A stretch of DNA of 64,000 bases from Endomychus coccineus (GCA_958510875.1 OY294070.1:10106001-10170000); one strand, 5' to 3'; positions 33,131 through 44,697 are shown, counted from the stretch's first letter. Program-made: numbers and translations. The notes: generated from the sequence alone by a model not told the origin.

Positions 33131-34290
33131 TATTGATCTATGAGGGCTCATTCGATTCGTCTTGATACCTAGATCAAAGCTTACCACTTTTGGTCCTTAA
33201 CAAAATATTTATTTTGTTAATAAACAATAAATAGTGACAAAAAAGTTTTAGACGCTATTTTCCATTGATTTTAAGCAGGTAAAGTATGTTTTTCATTTAT
33301 TTGGCCGATAAGCTATGTTTATTCAATGTTTATAACAATGTGTTGATCGACTATTTGTTATTGAACAATTTCTAATTAACCAAAAAAAATTACAAATTTT
33401 CTAAATATTCGACATAGGAGTTATTTTCGGATGAATAGAACCTGTTAAACATGAATTTGATGTCCATTATTTAATTAGTTGCTAATATAATTAGTTAATA
33501 AACAATTTCTTAGTTAATCAATGAACAAAAAAATAAAAGTCTTCTATATATTAGTCATTTTCTGATAATTAGGACCTGGATGAATGTTTTTTCATATCAA
33601 GGAAAGGTTATATTCTGAAATAAATTTAAAAAAAAACGTTTAAAATCATATTTAAATTAGTTTTATCAAATTAAGACAAAATTTGATTGATTATATATAC
33701 ATTATTCATTATTATCATCATTATTACAACATGGTGTACAAATATCTGCATCGCTGTCATCTTCATTTTCAATTATATTATCATCACATTCATCATCATT
33801 TTCTTCTTGAAGATTATTTTTTCTAAAATTATTTGTTATCCGAAAATGACTCTAATGTCGAATATTTAGGAAACTTATATTTTTGTGTTCATTGGTTAAC
33901 TAAGAAATTGTTTATTAACTAATTATATTAGCAACTAATTAAATAATGTACATCAAATTCATGTTTAGCGGAGCCTAATTATACGAAAATGACTCTAATA
34001 TCGAATATTTAGAAACTTTTTATTTTTTTTGTTGATTAGTTAACTAAGAAATTGTTGATTAACAAATAGTCAATTAGCACATCGTTATAAACATTGAATA
34101 AACACTGTTTATTGGTCAAATGAATAAAAAAAATACACTTTACCTGCTTAAAATCAATGGAAAATAGCGTTTGAAACTTTTTTGCCACTATTGATTGTTT
34201 ATTAACAAAATAAACATTTGTCAAGGACTAAAAGTGGTAAGCTTTGATATAGGTGTCAAGACGAATCGAATGAGCCCTCACAGATCAGAA
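33131..34290. mobile_element. Large palindromic element inserted in a Penelope copy
   Basis: The arms run from TGAGGGCTCATTCGATTCG (about 33138) inward to about 33600, and from about 33840 outward to CGAATCGAATGAGCCCTCA (about 34263). Matching inner phrases include AAAGCTTACCACTTTTGGTC, CATTGATTTTAAGCAGGTAA and TAATTAGTTGCTAATATAAT with their reverse complements. The right side carries a second, partly duplicated copy of the inner arm. No transposase is present. Penelope family B sequence stands on both sides, which supports insertion. Confidence 0.75.
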
Positions 34291-34365
34291 TCGGTCCATG
34301 TGAAAACATTTTCCTCGGTCAGCTCGATTTTGGGCTTCTTCATTTACTGGGCCAACTGGAGCGCA

Positions 34366-34460
34366 ACCAATCTACCAAACTAGAACTACTACCTCAAATA
34401 GTTCACTAAACTTCAAAAGTTTCACTTATCATCCTTCAGTAATTAATACATTCCACAATT
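34366..34460 (+). mobile_element. Penelope family B fragment, continuation after the palindrome
   Basis: CAACCAATCTACCAAACTAG, CTACTACCTCAAATAGTTC and TTTCACTTATCATCCTTCA align by eye with 3108-3180, where the family B copy reads AACCAATTGACCAAATTAGG, ACCATTACCTTCAAATG and TTTCATGCATTATCCTTCA. Confidence 0.6.
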
Positions 34461-34488
34461 TGTTTTCTAAATTTGCAATACAACCCCT

Positions 34489-34991
34489 TTATGGATATAT
34501 GAATAAACTAAAAACCATTTGAGCAACACCTTTGAAGTTGGGCAGATCTCGATTTTGACAGTGAAGTGGTTGACTAGTTTGAGCTCGTCTAGTTCGCCTA
34601 TCAATAACCTCTGGTAGTAGAACAACAGACGAGATTTCTGATGAACACCGACCATGGAAATATATATAGAAAAAGGAGAGATCTCCCATTTTTCTACGAT
34701 GTTCTAGAGAGGTCAATGAACTCTTAAGTGTGACATCATCAATCAAACGAAAAGCTATCATTTGAATAGAATCCAAGAGCTTCAGCCGAGTTTGGAGCCG
34801 AACCCCAAACATATGAACAGTACTCCAGGAGAGGTCCAATCTGTGCTTTGTAGATTATGAGGAGGTGCTGGGAGCTCTTGGCATAGAATAGAAAACCAAG
34901 TTTTTAAATAGGTTGTCGCAATGAACCTCACATGATCGTCCCAAAACGGCTTCACGTTGTGGTTTGAAAATGGTTTCCCCGGATCAGACAT
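34489..34991 (-). mobile_element. LINE remnant, RT thumb and C-terminal region
   Basis: Two overlapping minus-strand frames are joined by a frameshift. The first (34991-34830) has NVKPFWDDHVRFIATTYLKT, a form of the LINE thumb motif (W..H...I...A..KL..L). The second gives LKLLDSIQMIAFRLIDDVTL, then SLEHRRKMGDLSFFYIYFHG and RTRRA, the C-terminal region of jockey-like LINEs. The frame runs out at about 34490. Confidence 0.78.
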
Positions 34992-35039
34992 AGGTATCTG
35001 GTTTGGTACGAACGTCTGAGCTTCAGTAATAGCGGTATA

Positions 35040-35545
35040 AACAGTTATCTCAGATGCAGTAGGCGGAAAATGTTGTGGGGTTGTTGACTGCTTTGGTTTT
35101 CTTGAAATTGTACCAATTACAAGCGACTAGCTCATTCAGCACAAGTAATTCTTGGCTTTCCATGGTAGTATCCCCACATGGAAAAGGGTCTCGAGAAGAG
35201 GCGTTGGCAACGCGGTTTAACACACCTTCCCTTTGGGCTTTCGATGGAGTTAACTATCGTAATGACTGATGGTCACTCAGAACGATGAAGCGGTGGCCTT
35301 CTAAATATGGTATCATCTTCTCAATAGCCACACATTCTTTTTCGGTGACAGAGTAGTTCATATCAGCGGGTACCAACGGCGTAGGCATTGATTCGGTCCA
35401 TTCAATTCATGTTTTGCGTCAGCGCAGCCGTAATTCCTCAATCAGAGGCGTCGGTTTGTAAGGCGGAAATCAGGACAAACCAACACTAGGTCACTCGTCA
35501 AATGCTGCTTGCTGCTCATAACCCCAATTTCAACGACCATTTCCC
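35040..35545 (-). pseudogene. Ty3/gypsy pol fragment (RT thumb to RNase H)
   Basis: Minus-strand readings give WGYEQQAAFDE (end of RT), then ALQTDASD and ITAALTQN in another frame (start of RNase H, with the T-D-A-S motif), then MNYSVTEKECVAIEKMIPYL, EGHRFIVLSDHQSLR (second RNase H acidic region) and VANASSRDPFPC (a variant of V.DALSR.P). These are ordered as in Ty3/gypsy polyproteins. Stops and frameshifts break it, and no LTRs could be paired. It sits inside LINE-derived sequence. Confidence 0.78.
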
Positions 35546-35577
35546 CTCAATAAGCTGCCAACGGATTTACAACCTGT

Positions 35578-35880
35578 GAGAAGGGGTACACGTGGTCACT
35601 TCCTGCAGATCGTTCCCCTCCACAGAAACAAAGTTGATGCCAAAACAGATCCCTGTGGAACATTAGCGTTGATATCCATTGTATCGAAGGATACTTCGTC
35701 AACAACCACATGGAGTAATCTATCCGAGAGACGCCACAAACCGTATGAAGGAAATTTCCCAAGAAGGCTTTAGTGCCAGACTCGGTCAAATGTTTTGTCG
35801 AAAGGAGCATAATTCGATCGAAAGTGCGAGCCGCTGTCTGTCAAGTTGCGCGAGCCCGATTCTTTAGCATCATTTCTGTC
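35578..35880 (-). mobile_element. LINE reverse-transcriptase core fragment
   Basis: The minus frame reads FDKTFDRVWH, then SLLGKFPSYGLWRLSDRLLH, then INANVPQGSVLASTLFL. These are the palm motif A (KAFDRVWH) and the VPQGSVL.P.LF motif B of non-LTR reverse transcriptases. The catalytic Y-x-D-D box that should follow is missing, because the gypsy fragment begins about 30 bp further on. Confidence 0.78.
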
Positions 35881-35884
35881 TCCA

Positions 35885-36165
35885 ATAGGCTAGATAGTTA
35901 GAATATGTGCTTTGTAAATTATGAAGAACTGCTGCCATGTTAAGTAGCTCTTGGCACGGAATAGGAAACCAAGTTTCCGTGAAGCGGTTTCCACAATGGA
36001 CCTCACATGATCATCCCATAAGAGGGTGCTTTTGGTGGTGATCCCGAGGATGGATATGGAAGACTTCATGAGATATTTGTACTTGACATCATCATATTAG
36101 GGATTGTAGGATCCGCACTGTATTCCTTCAGTAAATACTTAGCACGAATAGATTCACCGACTGAC
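35885..36165 (-). mobile_element. LINE reverse-transcriptase thumb fragment, displaced
   Basis: The minus frame reads LGITTKSTLLWDDHVRSIVE, then TASRKLGFLFRAKSYLTWQQ and YKAHI, the LINE thumb. On this strand the thumb should follow the palm core, but here it precedes it, so this is a second copy or a rearranged one. Confidence 0.72.
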
Positions 36166-37585
36166 TAACGAATTCTCCACTGCACTGAATATATATTATG
36201 GGCATCACCAAGTCAACGTACCGGCCATCCATTCTAGTTCGATATAAGTCGATTCAGATTGTTATGAAATTGTTCAAGTGAGAAAGACGAGTGACTTTCT
36301 TTACGCTGTGTCACTGAATTATTCACTACTTGTTGACACAATCAGGGTTCATTTCATCATTGACGGCTCACAGATCATTGTTCTCATTCGAAACTGTATT
36401 GACGAATATTTCACCACCGAATAAGACCTACACCCCATCTACCAGATCTTTGATGCTTTGAGGAGAAAGACTTTCTTAAGTAAGACATTTGATAACTGAT
36501 GCTCTATACTCAATTTTCGTAATTTCTAACATCAATCAATTGACGTAAAATCAATTTTTTCTCTTCCAAGGCTAATTAGACTTCAACTTTTGAGTTTAAT
36601 TTGGTTCACTCTTTTTGACATATATCCGTGACTTGGCCAGGAAGGTCCAAGACAATTCCACAGTTTCTGTGCTCGGTCAATTTGGCGAATTGTGAAACGT
36701 GGATCGCTTCTTGAATAGAATACAACAAGACACGTAGTACATCATCAAGAGATGCGAGTTAATTTATGCGCGAACGGGTAAAATGAGAAAAACACCATTA
36801 AGCAAAGAACAATGTCAACTCAACATTTGTCAGATATACGTGCGAAAATGTAGAATTAATTACTGTATTACTTGAGCAAATACGGTGAGGAGTGATCATT
36901 AGACAAACGCAAACAGTTAGACAAACAAATTGATAAATTGCGTTAGTTTTTCTTCGCGCAACGGTACCAGACACATTTCGAAACAAAACTCACCTACGAA
37001 TATTGTAATGATCTTGTAAAAAAAATACAGCTCGAATCTCGGTTAATTATACGTTGTGCCAGAGTGGAAAAGACAACGGCAGGGCGTGTCGGAAATGATA
37101 ATAAATAGCTAATGTAACATATTAATTAAACGTTTCAATGATTGCGATGCATTAAATAATCATTACTCTCTGACAAAGGTAATTTCTCCCAATACTAACG
37201 TAATGATTTCTCCAAATTTCTAATATAACTGGGTGAATATTTATATTACCACCTCTATTGTCACAAATATCTTCTAGTATCTACTAGAGAAAGGTCCGTT
37301 CAATGCTCCAAATCTGTTGTTCAACGAATAATTTGCGATTGTAAAGCTAATTAAGATGGAGTGAGGGTGGCGAACAAAGTCGTTTCTTGAATCGGATTAT
37401 ATGGCACAAAGCTTGTTCTCGTGTAGCGGCCGAATGGTGAATGCAATTTACTTGAAATGTTGATACAAACTAGATATTTTGCTCGAAATTTACTGGCATA
37501 AAAATTCAATGTCGTACCTTGAGCCGTTTTCGGATTAGTGAGAGCAAAGCGGTCTGTCGAAATACTCGACAGTGCGACCTGTCCT
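36166..37585. other. No gene seen
   Basis: No supported coding frame. GGGCATCACCAAGTCAACGT at about 36200 recurs near 5459 and may belong to a LINE or LTR remnant. The rest has no visible repeats. Confidence 0.4.
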
Positions 37586-37587
37586 CC

Positions 37588-38030
37588 CAAACATGCGCTG
37601 GAGCTCTTGAATTCTATCCTGAAGAGAGCTATTCGTCTGATGGATGACGTCACACTTACGAATCCATTGGCCTCTCTAGAACATCGTATTTAGGTGGGCG
37701 TTCTCCCCTTTTTCTATAGATATTTCTATGGTCGGTGTTCTTCAAAAATCTCGTCTGTTATTCCACCACGAGAGATTCCGGGTAGGCGGACTAGACGAGC
37801 TCAAGCTAGTCACCTTTTCATTCTCAAGCTTGAGACCTGCCAAACTTCTTCCTACCAGACTTCATTTTCCTATGTGTGGAGGTCCTTCCTTATGCCTATA
37901 ACCTTCAAACCTTCAAGAAAATTAGAATGCCTATCTCCTCTCAACACATTCCAACACTAGCTCACACGATGTTCTTCGAACATTATAGGTTTTCTTCTCG
38001 AGTAGTCAGAGTGTAAAAAAAATTGAAAAT
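37588..38030 (+). mobile_element. LINE C-terminal and 3' end
   Basis: Plus-strand reading: ALELLNSILKRAIRLMDDVT, then after a shift VGVLPFFYRYFYGRCSSKIS and IPGRRTRRAQASH. This is the C-terminal module of jockey-like LINEs, homologous to 34489-34839 in opposite orientation. It ends with TTTTCTTCTCGAGTAGTC and an A run at about 38020, the probable 3' terminus. Confidence 0.78.
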
Positions 38031-38185
38031 AGTATAGTGATAACTGTGACAATAAAATAGCGTGTTGTTTGTTAGGTACCTAGTGTCTTAAACCATTTGA
38101 TTTCAATATACCGGTATAGTGTTTGTGTTGAGGATATCTTGAGCTTGCTGAAAAAGTTTATTATTTTGTATCATTTTATATCAGA

Positions 38186-38465
38186 ATGCCAACTGCAAAA
38201 GCGACTATTCCAGTAATCCAGATAACACTCATGATTCAACATTTTTTAACGAGACGAAAGTTTGAAGCAAAAGAGGATTAGAGCAATTCGTAGAGATGCT
38301 TTTGTTCTCAATAAAAATTCATACGTGTGTTGTAAGTATTTTCCCGATAGTGACATTATTAGAGAATACAAGATAACGAACCGTGTCCTAGAAAATCCTG
38401 AACAAAGACGATCAACTCTGGAACATCGTGATCAGATTGATTTTCAAACTTGGCTCAGCTTTATC
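38186..38465 (+). pseudogene. Degenerate THAP-domain fragment
   Basis: ATG at 38186 opens a frame starting MPTAK. The frame at 38262 gives QKRIRAIRRDAFVLNKNSYV followed by CCKYFPDSDII, matching the second half of a THAP zinc-coordinating domain (W..A..R..F.PNK.S.VCS.HF..SDI). The expected H of C-S-x-H-F is Y here, and the first cysteine pair is lost by a frameshift. THAP domains occur in P-element-like and Harbinger-linked genes as well as host genes; I infer a mobile-element origin from context. Confidence 0.55.
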
Positions 38466-39345
38466 ATACTTTTTTAAACATTTTTTAATTTTCTCTGAGG
38501 TCTCCGGAATATATGGTAATGTTATAAAATCATCTGTATTACCGTTTGTTATTTATATGTGACGTTCCATTATAGATTTTGTTTATTCTTTCTTTAATGA
38601 TGGGATTGAAAAATTTTTAGGGAAGCCATGCATTTCCAGTGTATTACGAACAATTTTTGAATTTTTGGGACGATCCTCTGGGTGGGTAAATTAAACCGCG
38701 CGATCTGTTAGGCTGTTTATAACACTTATTTTATAACTTGTTGGTGCAACGGAATTGAAGTGAAGATAACGTTGAGACCAAACTTCTTTAGTATATCACG
38801 AAGTTTTTATTTTTCCATCTGCGTCATGCCTAATGTTCATATCTAGGAAATTTATGTAAATTGAAGCTTACAGTGAAAATTGTTTAATTTATCACTTATT
38901 GAATTTTATCATTGGGAACACACATTAGGCAATCGTCTTCATACCATTTAAAGAGTATGAGTTGAAAATCTAATGAATTTATTACAGATTCCTCTAAGCA
39001 TTCCATAACTAGGTTAGCAAAAGGAGATCCCATTGCTGTGCCGAATATTTGCCGAAAATATTGCTCACTGTATTGAAAATAGGTGCATTTTAAACAAAAC
39101 TTTACTGTATTTATAAATTCAGATTGATCTAGAAGTGTGTGGTTTTCAATCTCTGCCCAACGTTTTTTAATAGGTGATCAACGGGTACGGATTGTTTTTT
39201 TATAAATTCATTAAAATGCCACGAGTCTTTCACATAAAACTAATTTTTTCCAATTATATTCTTGATAGATTCTGATAAAAATTTATATCTGTACTTTACG
39301 TCTTCCTATTTTCTGCCTATTTCCTTCTTCAAAATTTGATGTACT
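38466..39345 (-). pseudogene. Penelope family A reverse-transcriptase fragment
   Basis: It aligns with 45.5-46.2 kb on the opposite strand and extends further 5'. Readings include WHFNEFIKKQSVPVDH, then KCTYFQYSEQYFRQIFGTAM, GSPFANLVMECLEESV and WYEDDCLMCVPN. The catalytic box is YEDD rather than YVDD, and the GSP segment lacks five residues present in the 45.6-kb copy. Frameshifts interrupt the middle. The endonuclease end is cut off near 38466, where it abuts the THAP remnant. Confidence 0.82.
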
Positions 39346-39439
39346 AGTACTTTCTTTTATTTTGTTTTGTTTGTTTTCTATGTGTCAATTTCTTGTATCA
39401 TAGATTAAGCCTGTCCGCTCCCTGAAACGACACTCAGTC

Positions 39440-39615
39440 CTAACTGCAAGACGCAAGAGTCTCGCAGACTTAGTCTTGTTCTTGCTCAAATCTTGCACGG
39501 TCAGTCTTGGTCTTGGTCTTGCTAAAATTACTCGGTCTTGGTCTTGGTCTTGGTCTTGCAAAAATGCAAGAACAAGACCAAGACTGCAAGACCAAGACCG
39601 ATTTTGGACAACACT
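39440..39615. repeat. CTTGGT repeat forming a hairpin, possible hAT MITE end
   Basis: A (CTTGGT)n tract (39505-39558) is followed by GCAAAAATGC and the inverted tract ACCAAG-type repeats to about 39600, so the region can fold back on itself. It closes with TTTTGGACAACACT, resembling a hAT terminus read inward. No coding role is likely although the frame is open. Confidence 0.65.
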
Positions 39616-39619
39616 CTAG

Positions 39620-40770
39620 TGCTGCACCTCATCCGGAATGTTTGTGTCTGTTAGATTTTTTAACCAATGTTTATTGTTATTTTGTCTCAAGTCATAAGCT
39701 ACGCACTTCAATAAACTATTTATCTTTTTTGATTAGATGGCTTTGATTTTGTTGAAATTTTTTTCGAAATTATTTTGCTGATTTAGAAAATTTTATATAT
39801 ATTTCGTACCTGGGTCAAGAATCATTATTAATCTACAATTACATAAAGATCACGAAACAACACCCTATATATAGAATAGTATTTAGTCCATATCATTATC
39901 GCCTTCGAAGTTACCTCTCACTGTATAAATCGGGAACAATAGAGACCGGCGAGCATGTTTCTCAAATTCTAAATAATACAAGACCGGTTAAAAATTCCAT
40001 TTACGCTGCGTCATTATTCGATATTCAAATGTCTAATTATTCATAAGTTTATGTCAGAATGCCGGAGCTGCCGTCTCTGTCAGGCCCGCGCTACGGCCCC
40101 TTAAGTCCGTCCTTCGCGTTGCTCGAGAGCTTGATGCGATCGAGATTATGATAAATTGAAATATGTTTTTTAATAATACTTCTTCTCGTCTCTCTGTTGG
40201 TATTGAACTGGTACACTCGCTAGAGAAAACAGTCGATGATGAGAGCACGCGATAGACGGAGATCGAGAACGCACATTCGACCGGCTGTCTAGATATGTGT
40301 GTTTAATTGTTCCATTTAAAAACCACTGACTGACTATAATATTCTTCAAGACCACCGAACTGGTCTACCAGTCTATAACATTTTAACGTTTAATGGATTA
40401 TTTTCATGAGGAACTTCGTTTTATACGATGCATTTGTACGATGCTGTTGTTAATGAAACTATCTTGATTTAATAAATGTCTTAATTGTACATTTTCATTT
40501 GAAAATCATGGTTTGAGAGATTATTCACCACAACCAGATACTTTCTCGTAGCTCTGTGTGAATGCTCTCCTACAAATCTAACTTTGAAGAAACCATTGTA
40601 ACCGCTCAGTACCTACGTCCAAGTTGCATCGTTTCTTGTCGTTTCTCCTATATACATGACACTGACTAACGTTGAGATCTCATTACTTTTACATGGTTCA
40701 TATTTCTTGACTCTTTGTTATAGTTTTCACTTACTCATCTATGTACCACTCATGTTAATTACTAAGGCTC
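39620..40770. other. No gene seen
   Basis: No supported coding frame. A GC-richer patch at about 40060-40280 could be part of an LTR or a regulatory sequence, but I see no direct repeat or motif that decides it. Confidence 0.35.
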
Positions 40771-40774
40771 GGAT

Positions 40775-41215
40775 TTATAGGCAAAACAAAATTGAAGAAA
40801 AAGGCGCTTATATATGCTAAGATTTTTATTGAAAAGGCAGAAATATTAACATATAGGCAACATATAGGCAATATAGGCAAAATACCTTCAAGACCATAAT
40901 TAATTATTAATAATAAGTTGTTATTTATTAACTTAACATTAACTCAACACAAATATATTTGCACAACATAATATTGATAACACAATAACTAAATAATTGT
41001 TAATTAATAATTAAGCATTGTAACCACTTAAAATTTCATCATTAATAGCTACAACTAAGTGTTTTTCTTTATTTTCTGTTTTAAAACTCTGTCTTCTATC
41101 ACTTAAAATTAATTTGTACATTGAAAATGAACGCTCCACATCGACAGATGTAATTGGAACATATTTAAGAGCCGATAATAAATCTGGCTCACTTGTACAA
41201 CTGATAATTGTTTAT
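40775..41215 (-). mobile_element. hAT element remnant with TAGGCAAA-rich end
   Basis: The minus frame ending at 41011 reads VPITSVDVERSFSMYKLILS, then DRRQSFKTENKEKHLVVAIN, the hAT C-terminal dimerisation signature. Downstream on that strand the sequence is rich in TAGGCAAA-type phrases (40780-40880). A similar TAGGCAAAAAA phrase at about 42017 may be the other end, with a Penelope fragment in between. Confidence 0.75.
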
Positions 41216-41394
41216 TATAAAAGGGCAAAACGTTAGGGATTTCCCAATAGTTAAGCCTCAATTATTGACCCAAAATTTTATTACAGAAAAGTTTTTACGA
41301 AAAATGGCAAAATGTGCAAAAAAACACCTAGAATAAGCAAATTAATAATAATACAAAATCAAATTTCACATGTCTAACATATTTAGGTAAACAT
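41216..41394. other. Unassigned, inside the presumed hAT remnant
   Basis: No coding frame; probably the non-coding or decayed part of the surrounding hAT copy. Confidence 0.35.
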
Positions 41395-42000
41395 TCACTA
41401 AAAATATCTCAATTCCTTAAGAAACAGAATAAAAACGTCGCCTTTAAAACAACAAAGAACCTATGCTCGTATATTAATAACTCGAAATCTAAAAAAGATA
41501 AATTAAAGAAATCTTTGCTTTGTACATAGGACAAACTGGACGCAGTTTCAGCGTAAGGTTCAACGAACATTTCAGAAGTTACAGGCTCAAAAAACAGGAC
41601 TCTAATTACGCAAATCACCTGTTATAACATAACCACAATTTCACCCTTAATCCCGATATTCTACATATTCAGGAAAAAGGACATAAGCTCAATATATTAG
41701 AATCCATAGAAATATTGAAACACTCAAAAAACAATAATAATGTAAATTAAATGATCAAATCGTTACATATAATTCACCGCTTGTTAACAATTTTGTAAAC
41801 ACACTCCCACCATTATCCACCCCCATCCCTCAATTTGTACCACATTCTGATCCCTGATATTTAAGGACATACTTTTAGAACTAGTTTTAGTTGATAACTC
41901 CTTGCTTTGAAAATGCCACAGTGTGGTGAAACAATTTGTCAGCATTTTTAAATTAAATGTTAAAAGTCTTGTGTAAAATTTGAGTTTTATTCTCCAACTT
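41395..42000 (+). mobile_element. Penelope-like element fragment (family D)
   Basis: After a frameshift the plus strand reads YIGQTGRSFSVRFNEHFRSY, then DSNYANHLL, then HIQEKGHKLNILESIEILKH. This is the GIY-YIG endonuclease of a Penelope-like element with its R-x-x-E-H motif intact. The 3' tail has TGCCACAGTGTGGTGAAAC, a hairpin next to a GAAA box like a worn hammerhead. It ends near 42000. Confidence 0.78.
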
Positions 42001-42059
42001 CCGAAGAAAAACAAAATAGGCAAAAAAAAGGTAATTTGCCTATAATAATTAATTACAAT

Positions 42060-43230
42060 TGAAGACAATACTAATGAGACATCAAACAACACCTTCCAAC
42101 GTTAAAAGTAACCGATGTTCGCTTACACAGAGGAATGATTGGGGCATAGAAAATGTAATATTCGAATTACTGCAAACTGTTTTTAAGAATTTTTTTCCTA
42201 TCGTAGAGACCGTCGCTTGTAAAAATTGTTGTTGGCCCCTCTACGCCTCCACTTAATGAAATGGGTCTTGAATTTATGTTTGTTCAATAGATAAACCATG
42301 TATTTTATCTTCCGGCCGGCTGATGTCCAAGATGTACATCAACTCGCCTAAAAAGACTACCTTTCATATGTTCACTGCGTTACTCTGGCCCATCAAATAT
42401 CTAAGTACGCTCGCTTAATCGTAAAATATTAATCAAAACAACGTTATTACATCGAAAAGGTGTTATTAATAAAACGCACCACGTACGTGGGGGAGGGCCT
42501 TAATAACAAATACCATAATTTAACTATCGATTTATCGCGAAAAACCCATTAAAATTGACCCGAGAAATTAATATGAAAATCTACTAAGCATATTATATTA
42601 AATCCGACGGATAAATTCTGTCTTTATTCGTGATAAAATCGACGAAATTTATAGGTGCCTTCGTTTTGTTTACAAACACCTTTTTCTAACCGGAAAACGC
42701 TGTAAACTACGTAAGTTGGACGAAAACCAGTTTTTGTTCACAATTTAATTCAACACTTTTATGAAGAATTTTTAACAGGCACACATAGAACCATGTTATT
42801 AGTGTAACGACGTTGATTTTTTTCAAGTTCGGTCGTAGAAAGCTGTCCCAATGTGGCATGTACCGGGTGTAATTAAAATGGGCTTCACCTTTCACTCCTA
42901 TTGGTCAATCGAAGGAAGCTCGAAAAAAAAAACGAACCGTAAGTTAAAATTGTGATAAGTCATCGATGTAAATTGTTTCAGTCGATGCAGGCATCATTTG
43001 TTTAGATTTTACAAGAGACTAGAAGATGTACAATTAAATAACGAAAGTTCGAGTGAGGCAAATCAATCAAAACTAATAATAAAAACTTGAGTGTTTTCTG
43101 TTACTGTCGTATAGCTGTTGGTTTATTTATTTATCCATTTCTACATCAACGTAACCGACTACAAGTCTCTAATTCATGTAACCCTATAATAATAGATATT
43201 TATATAAGAATAATTACGTAAACTGTAGAA
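42060..43230. other. No gene seen
   Basis: Several short frames without recognisable similarity. No element boundaries seen. Confidence 0.4.
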
Positions 43231-43344
43231 TATACGAGGGCAAGGTGAAAAGTGTCTGAAAAATAAAACAGATGGCGCCACAATCGGAAATCCCATGTGA
43301 CATTTGTGATGTACCATCTTTAACGAGAACGCATTAAAACTTTC

Positions 43345-43550
43345 AGACTTGTTAGAGGCGGTCCGGGGAAGTCCCATAGTTGGTCCGGGGAGATCCCTCG
43401 ATGCGTGAGCGATGAGGAAGGCAACCGGGGCAGTAGGCATTACTATGCATTTAGCATAAGAGAGTACCAGACGTAATACTAACGAAATATTAATTATAAA
43501 TAGCCATTCTTTTATTTGATAGGTGTTTCTTTAAAAACTTTAATAGACTG
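43345..43550. other. Unidentified insert in the mariner leader
   Basis: Relative to mariner copy 1, about 205 bp are extra here. The first half is GC-rich (GGTCCGGGGAAGTCCC and GGTCCGGGGAGATCCC occur in tandem), unlike the surroundings; the second half is AT-rich. I see no terminal repeats and do not recognise the source. Confidence 0.5.
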
Positions 43551-43796
43551 AAATGTAATTCAGTTCTGTTTTGACACGAAAGCAAGCAACCTTGAAAATT
43601 TTTGTACACGTGGAAAAAAGTGAATTTCACGTCTTGATTAAACATTATTTCTTGCGTGGAACAAACATTATGCAAACCAAAGCCTTGCTTGTTAAACATT
43701 ATGGGGACTCTTCATCATCTATTTGAATGATTCTTAAGTGGTTATGGGCATGTCAACCGATCGGGTACGGAACATTTTACATAAATTTTTGAATAT

Positions 43797-44697
43797 CAGA
43801 AACGAAGGGGGCAAAGGGGGGCAAGTGCCCCAGGCGCCGGATCCAGGGGGGCGCGAAATTTGGGAATGTCTGAGTTTATAAAAATCTGTCGCAAAAAAAT
43901 TTCACGGAAAATAAATTCACGATAAAAATGTTGGGCGCACAGCTGTCTGAACAGCAGGATAACGTTCTTCCCGTAACGTCATGCAGCTAACCAAGAGGCA
44001 TCTGTCATCACTTTCTTCAGCACTATAGAGTCTTTGTACATGTTCTTCTCTCAGTCAACTATACGATGGGACTTGCTGAAAAGTGCAGTGAAGAGAACAG
44101 TGAAACAAGAATCTCAAACCAGATGGAGTGCTAGGTATGACGCTGTCAGTGTCGTCTTTGAACATCTGGATTCTATTTTGGATCTGCTCGAAAAAATGAG
44201 TGAAAATCCAGAATTGACGTCGGAAACTAGAAATGAAGCGGGTAGCCTTGCACACAAAATGCTGACGTTCGACTTTCTCAGCCTTCTCTACTTTTGGGAC
44301 CAAGTTTTGCGGAGAATTGAACGCGTTCGAAAAAGACTGCATGATCCTGCAACGAATTTTGCAGATGCTGCCAACGACCTCGACTCTCTTCAACACGACT
44401 TAGCACACATTCAAGACGATTTATGTACTGCCGCGATTGCAGACGCGAAACAAAAATGTGACCGATGGGGAATCAACGTCGAACGGAGAAGAAGACGTCG
44501 CCGAATGCCTGGAGAGTTAGCTGAAGATGCAGGCCTTTCAGCAGAGGAGGAACAACGTCGCGTTTTGGCAAATGCTATTGATAGGCTCCAGGTTGAGTTC
44601 GACAATCGTTTTTAGCGTCTTCGTGATCTGAACTAGGGGTTTGGGGCCCAATTATGATAGCTGCCCCCGGGCGCGCAAAATCCTCGCTACACCTCTG
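43797..44697 (+). mobile_element. hAT element remnant nested in mariner
   Basis: It lies between mariner sequences ending GAATAT and resuming AGCTTTTTGCC. The ends are G-rich and roughly inverted: CAGAAACGAAGGGGG at left, and CAGAGGTGTAGCGAGG at right when reverse-complemented. A clean 8-bp duplication is not visible, and a few mariner bases are missing at the junction. It carries one transposase fragment. Confidence 0.8.
44034..44615 (+). pseudogene. hAT transposase middle fragment (ZMYM1-like group)
   Basis: A 193-codon open frame. RWDLLKSAVKR, ESQTRWSARYDAVSVVFEHL and ETRNEAGSLAHKMLTFDFL match the segment after the catalytic core of ZMYM1-like hAT transposases (R...L......L....TRWS.R..A......). 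The part from about codon 100 is helical and charged, including a run of arginines. The zinc finger, the catalytic aspartates and the dimerisation end are not present, so it is a fragment despite the open frame. Confidence 0.8.

Noticed and set aside
39507..39746. 79-codon frame with a repetitive LGLGLGL start
   Set aside because: It is the translation of the CTTGGT simple repeat.
40054..40355. GC-richer patch as a promoter or exon
   Set aside because: Short frames only, no splice-site pair with open coding sequence, and no core promoter motif that I could defend.
44034..44615. 193-codon open frame as an intact host gene
   Set aside because: It lies within a hAT remnant nested in a mariner and covers only the middle of a transposase, without catalytic or dimerisation parts.
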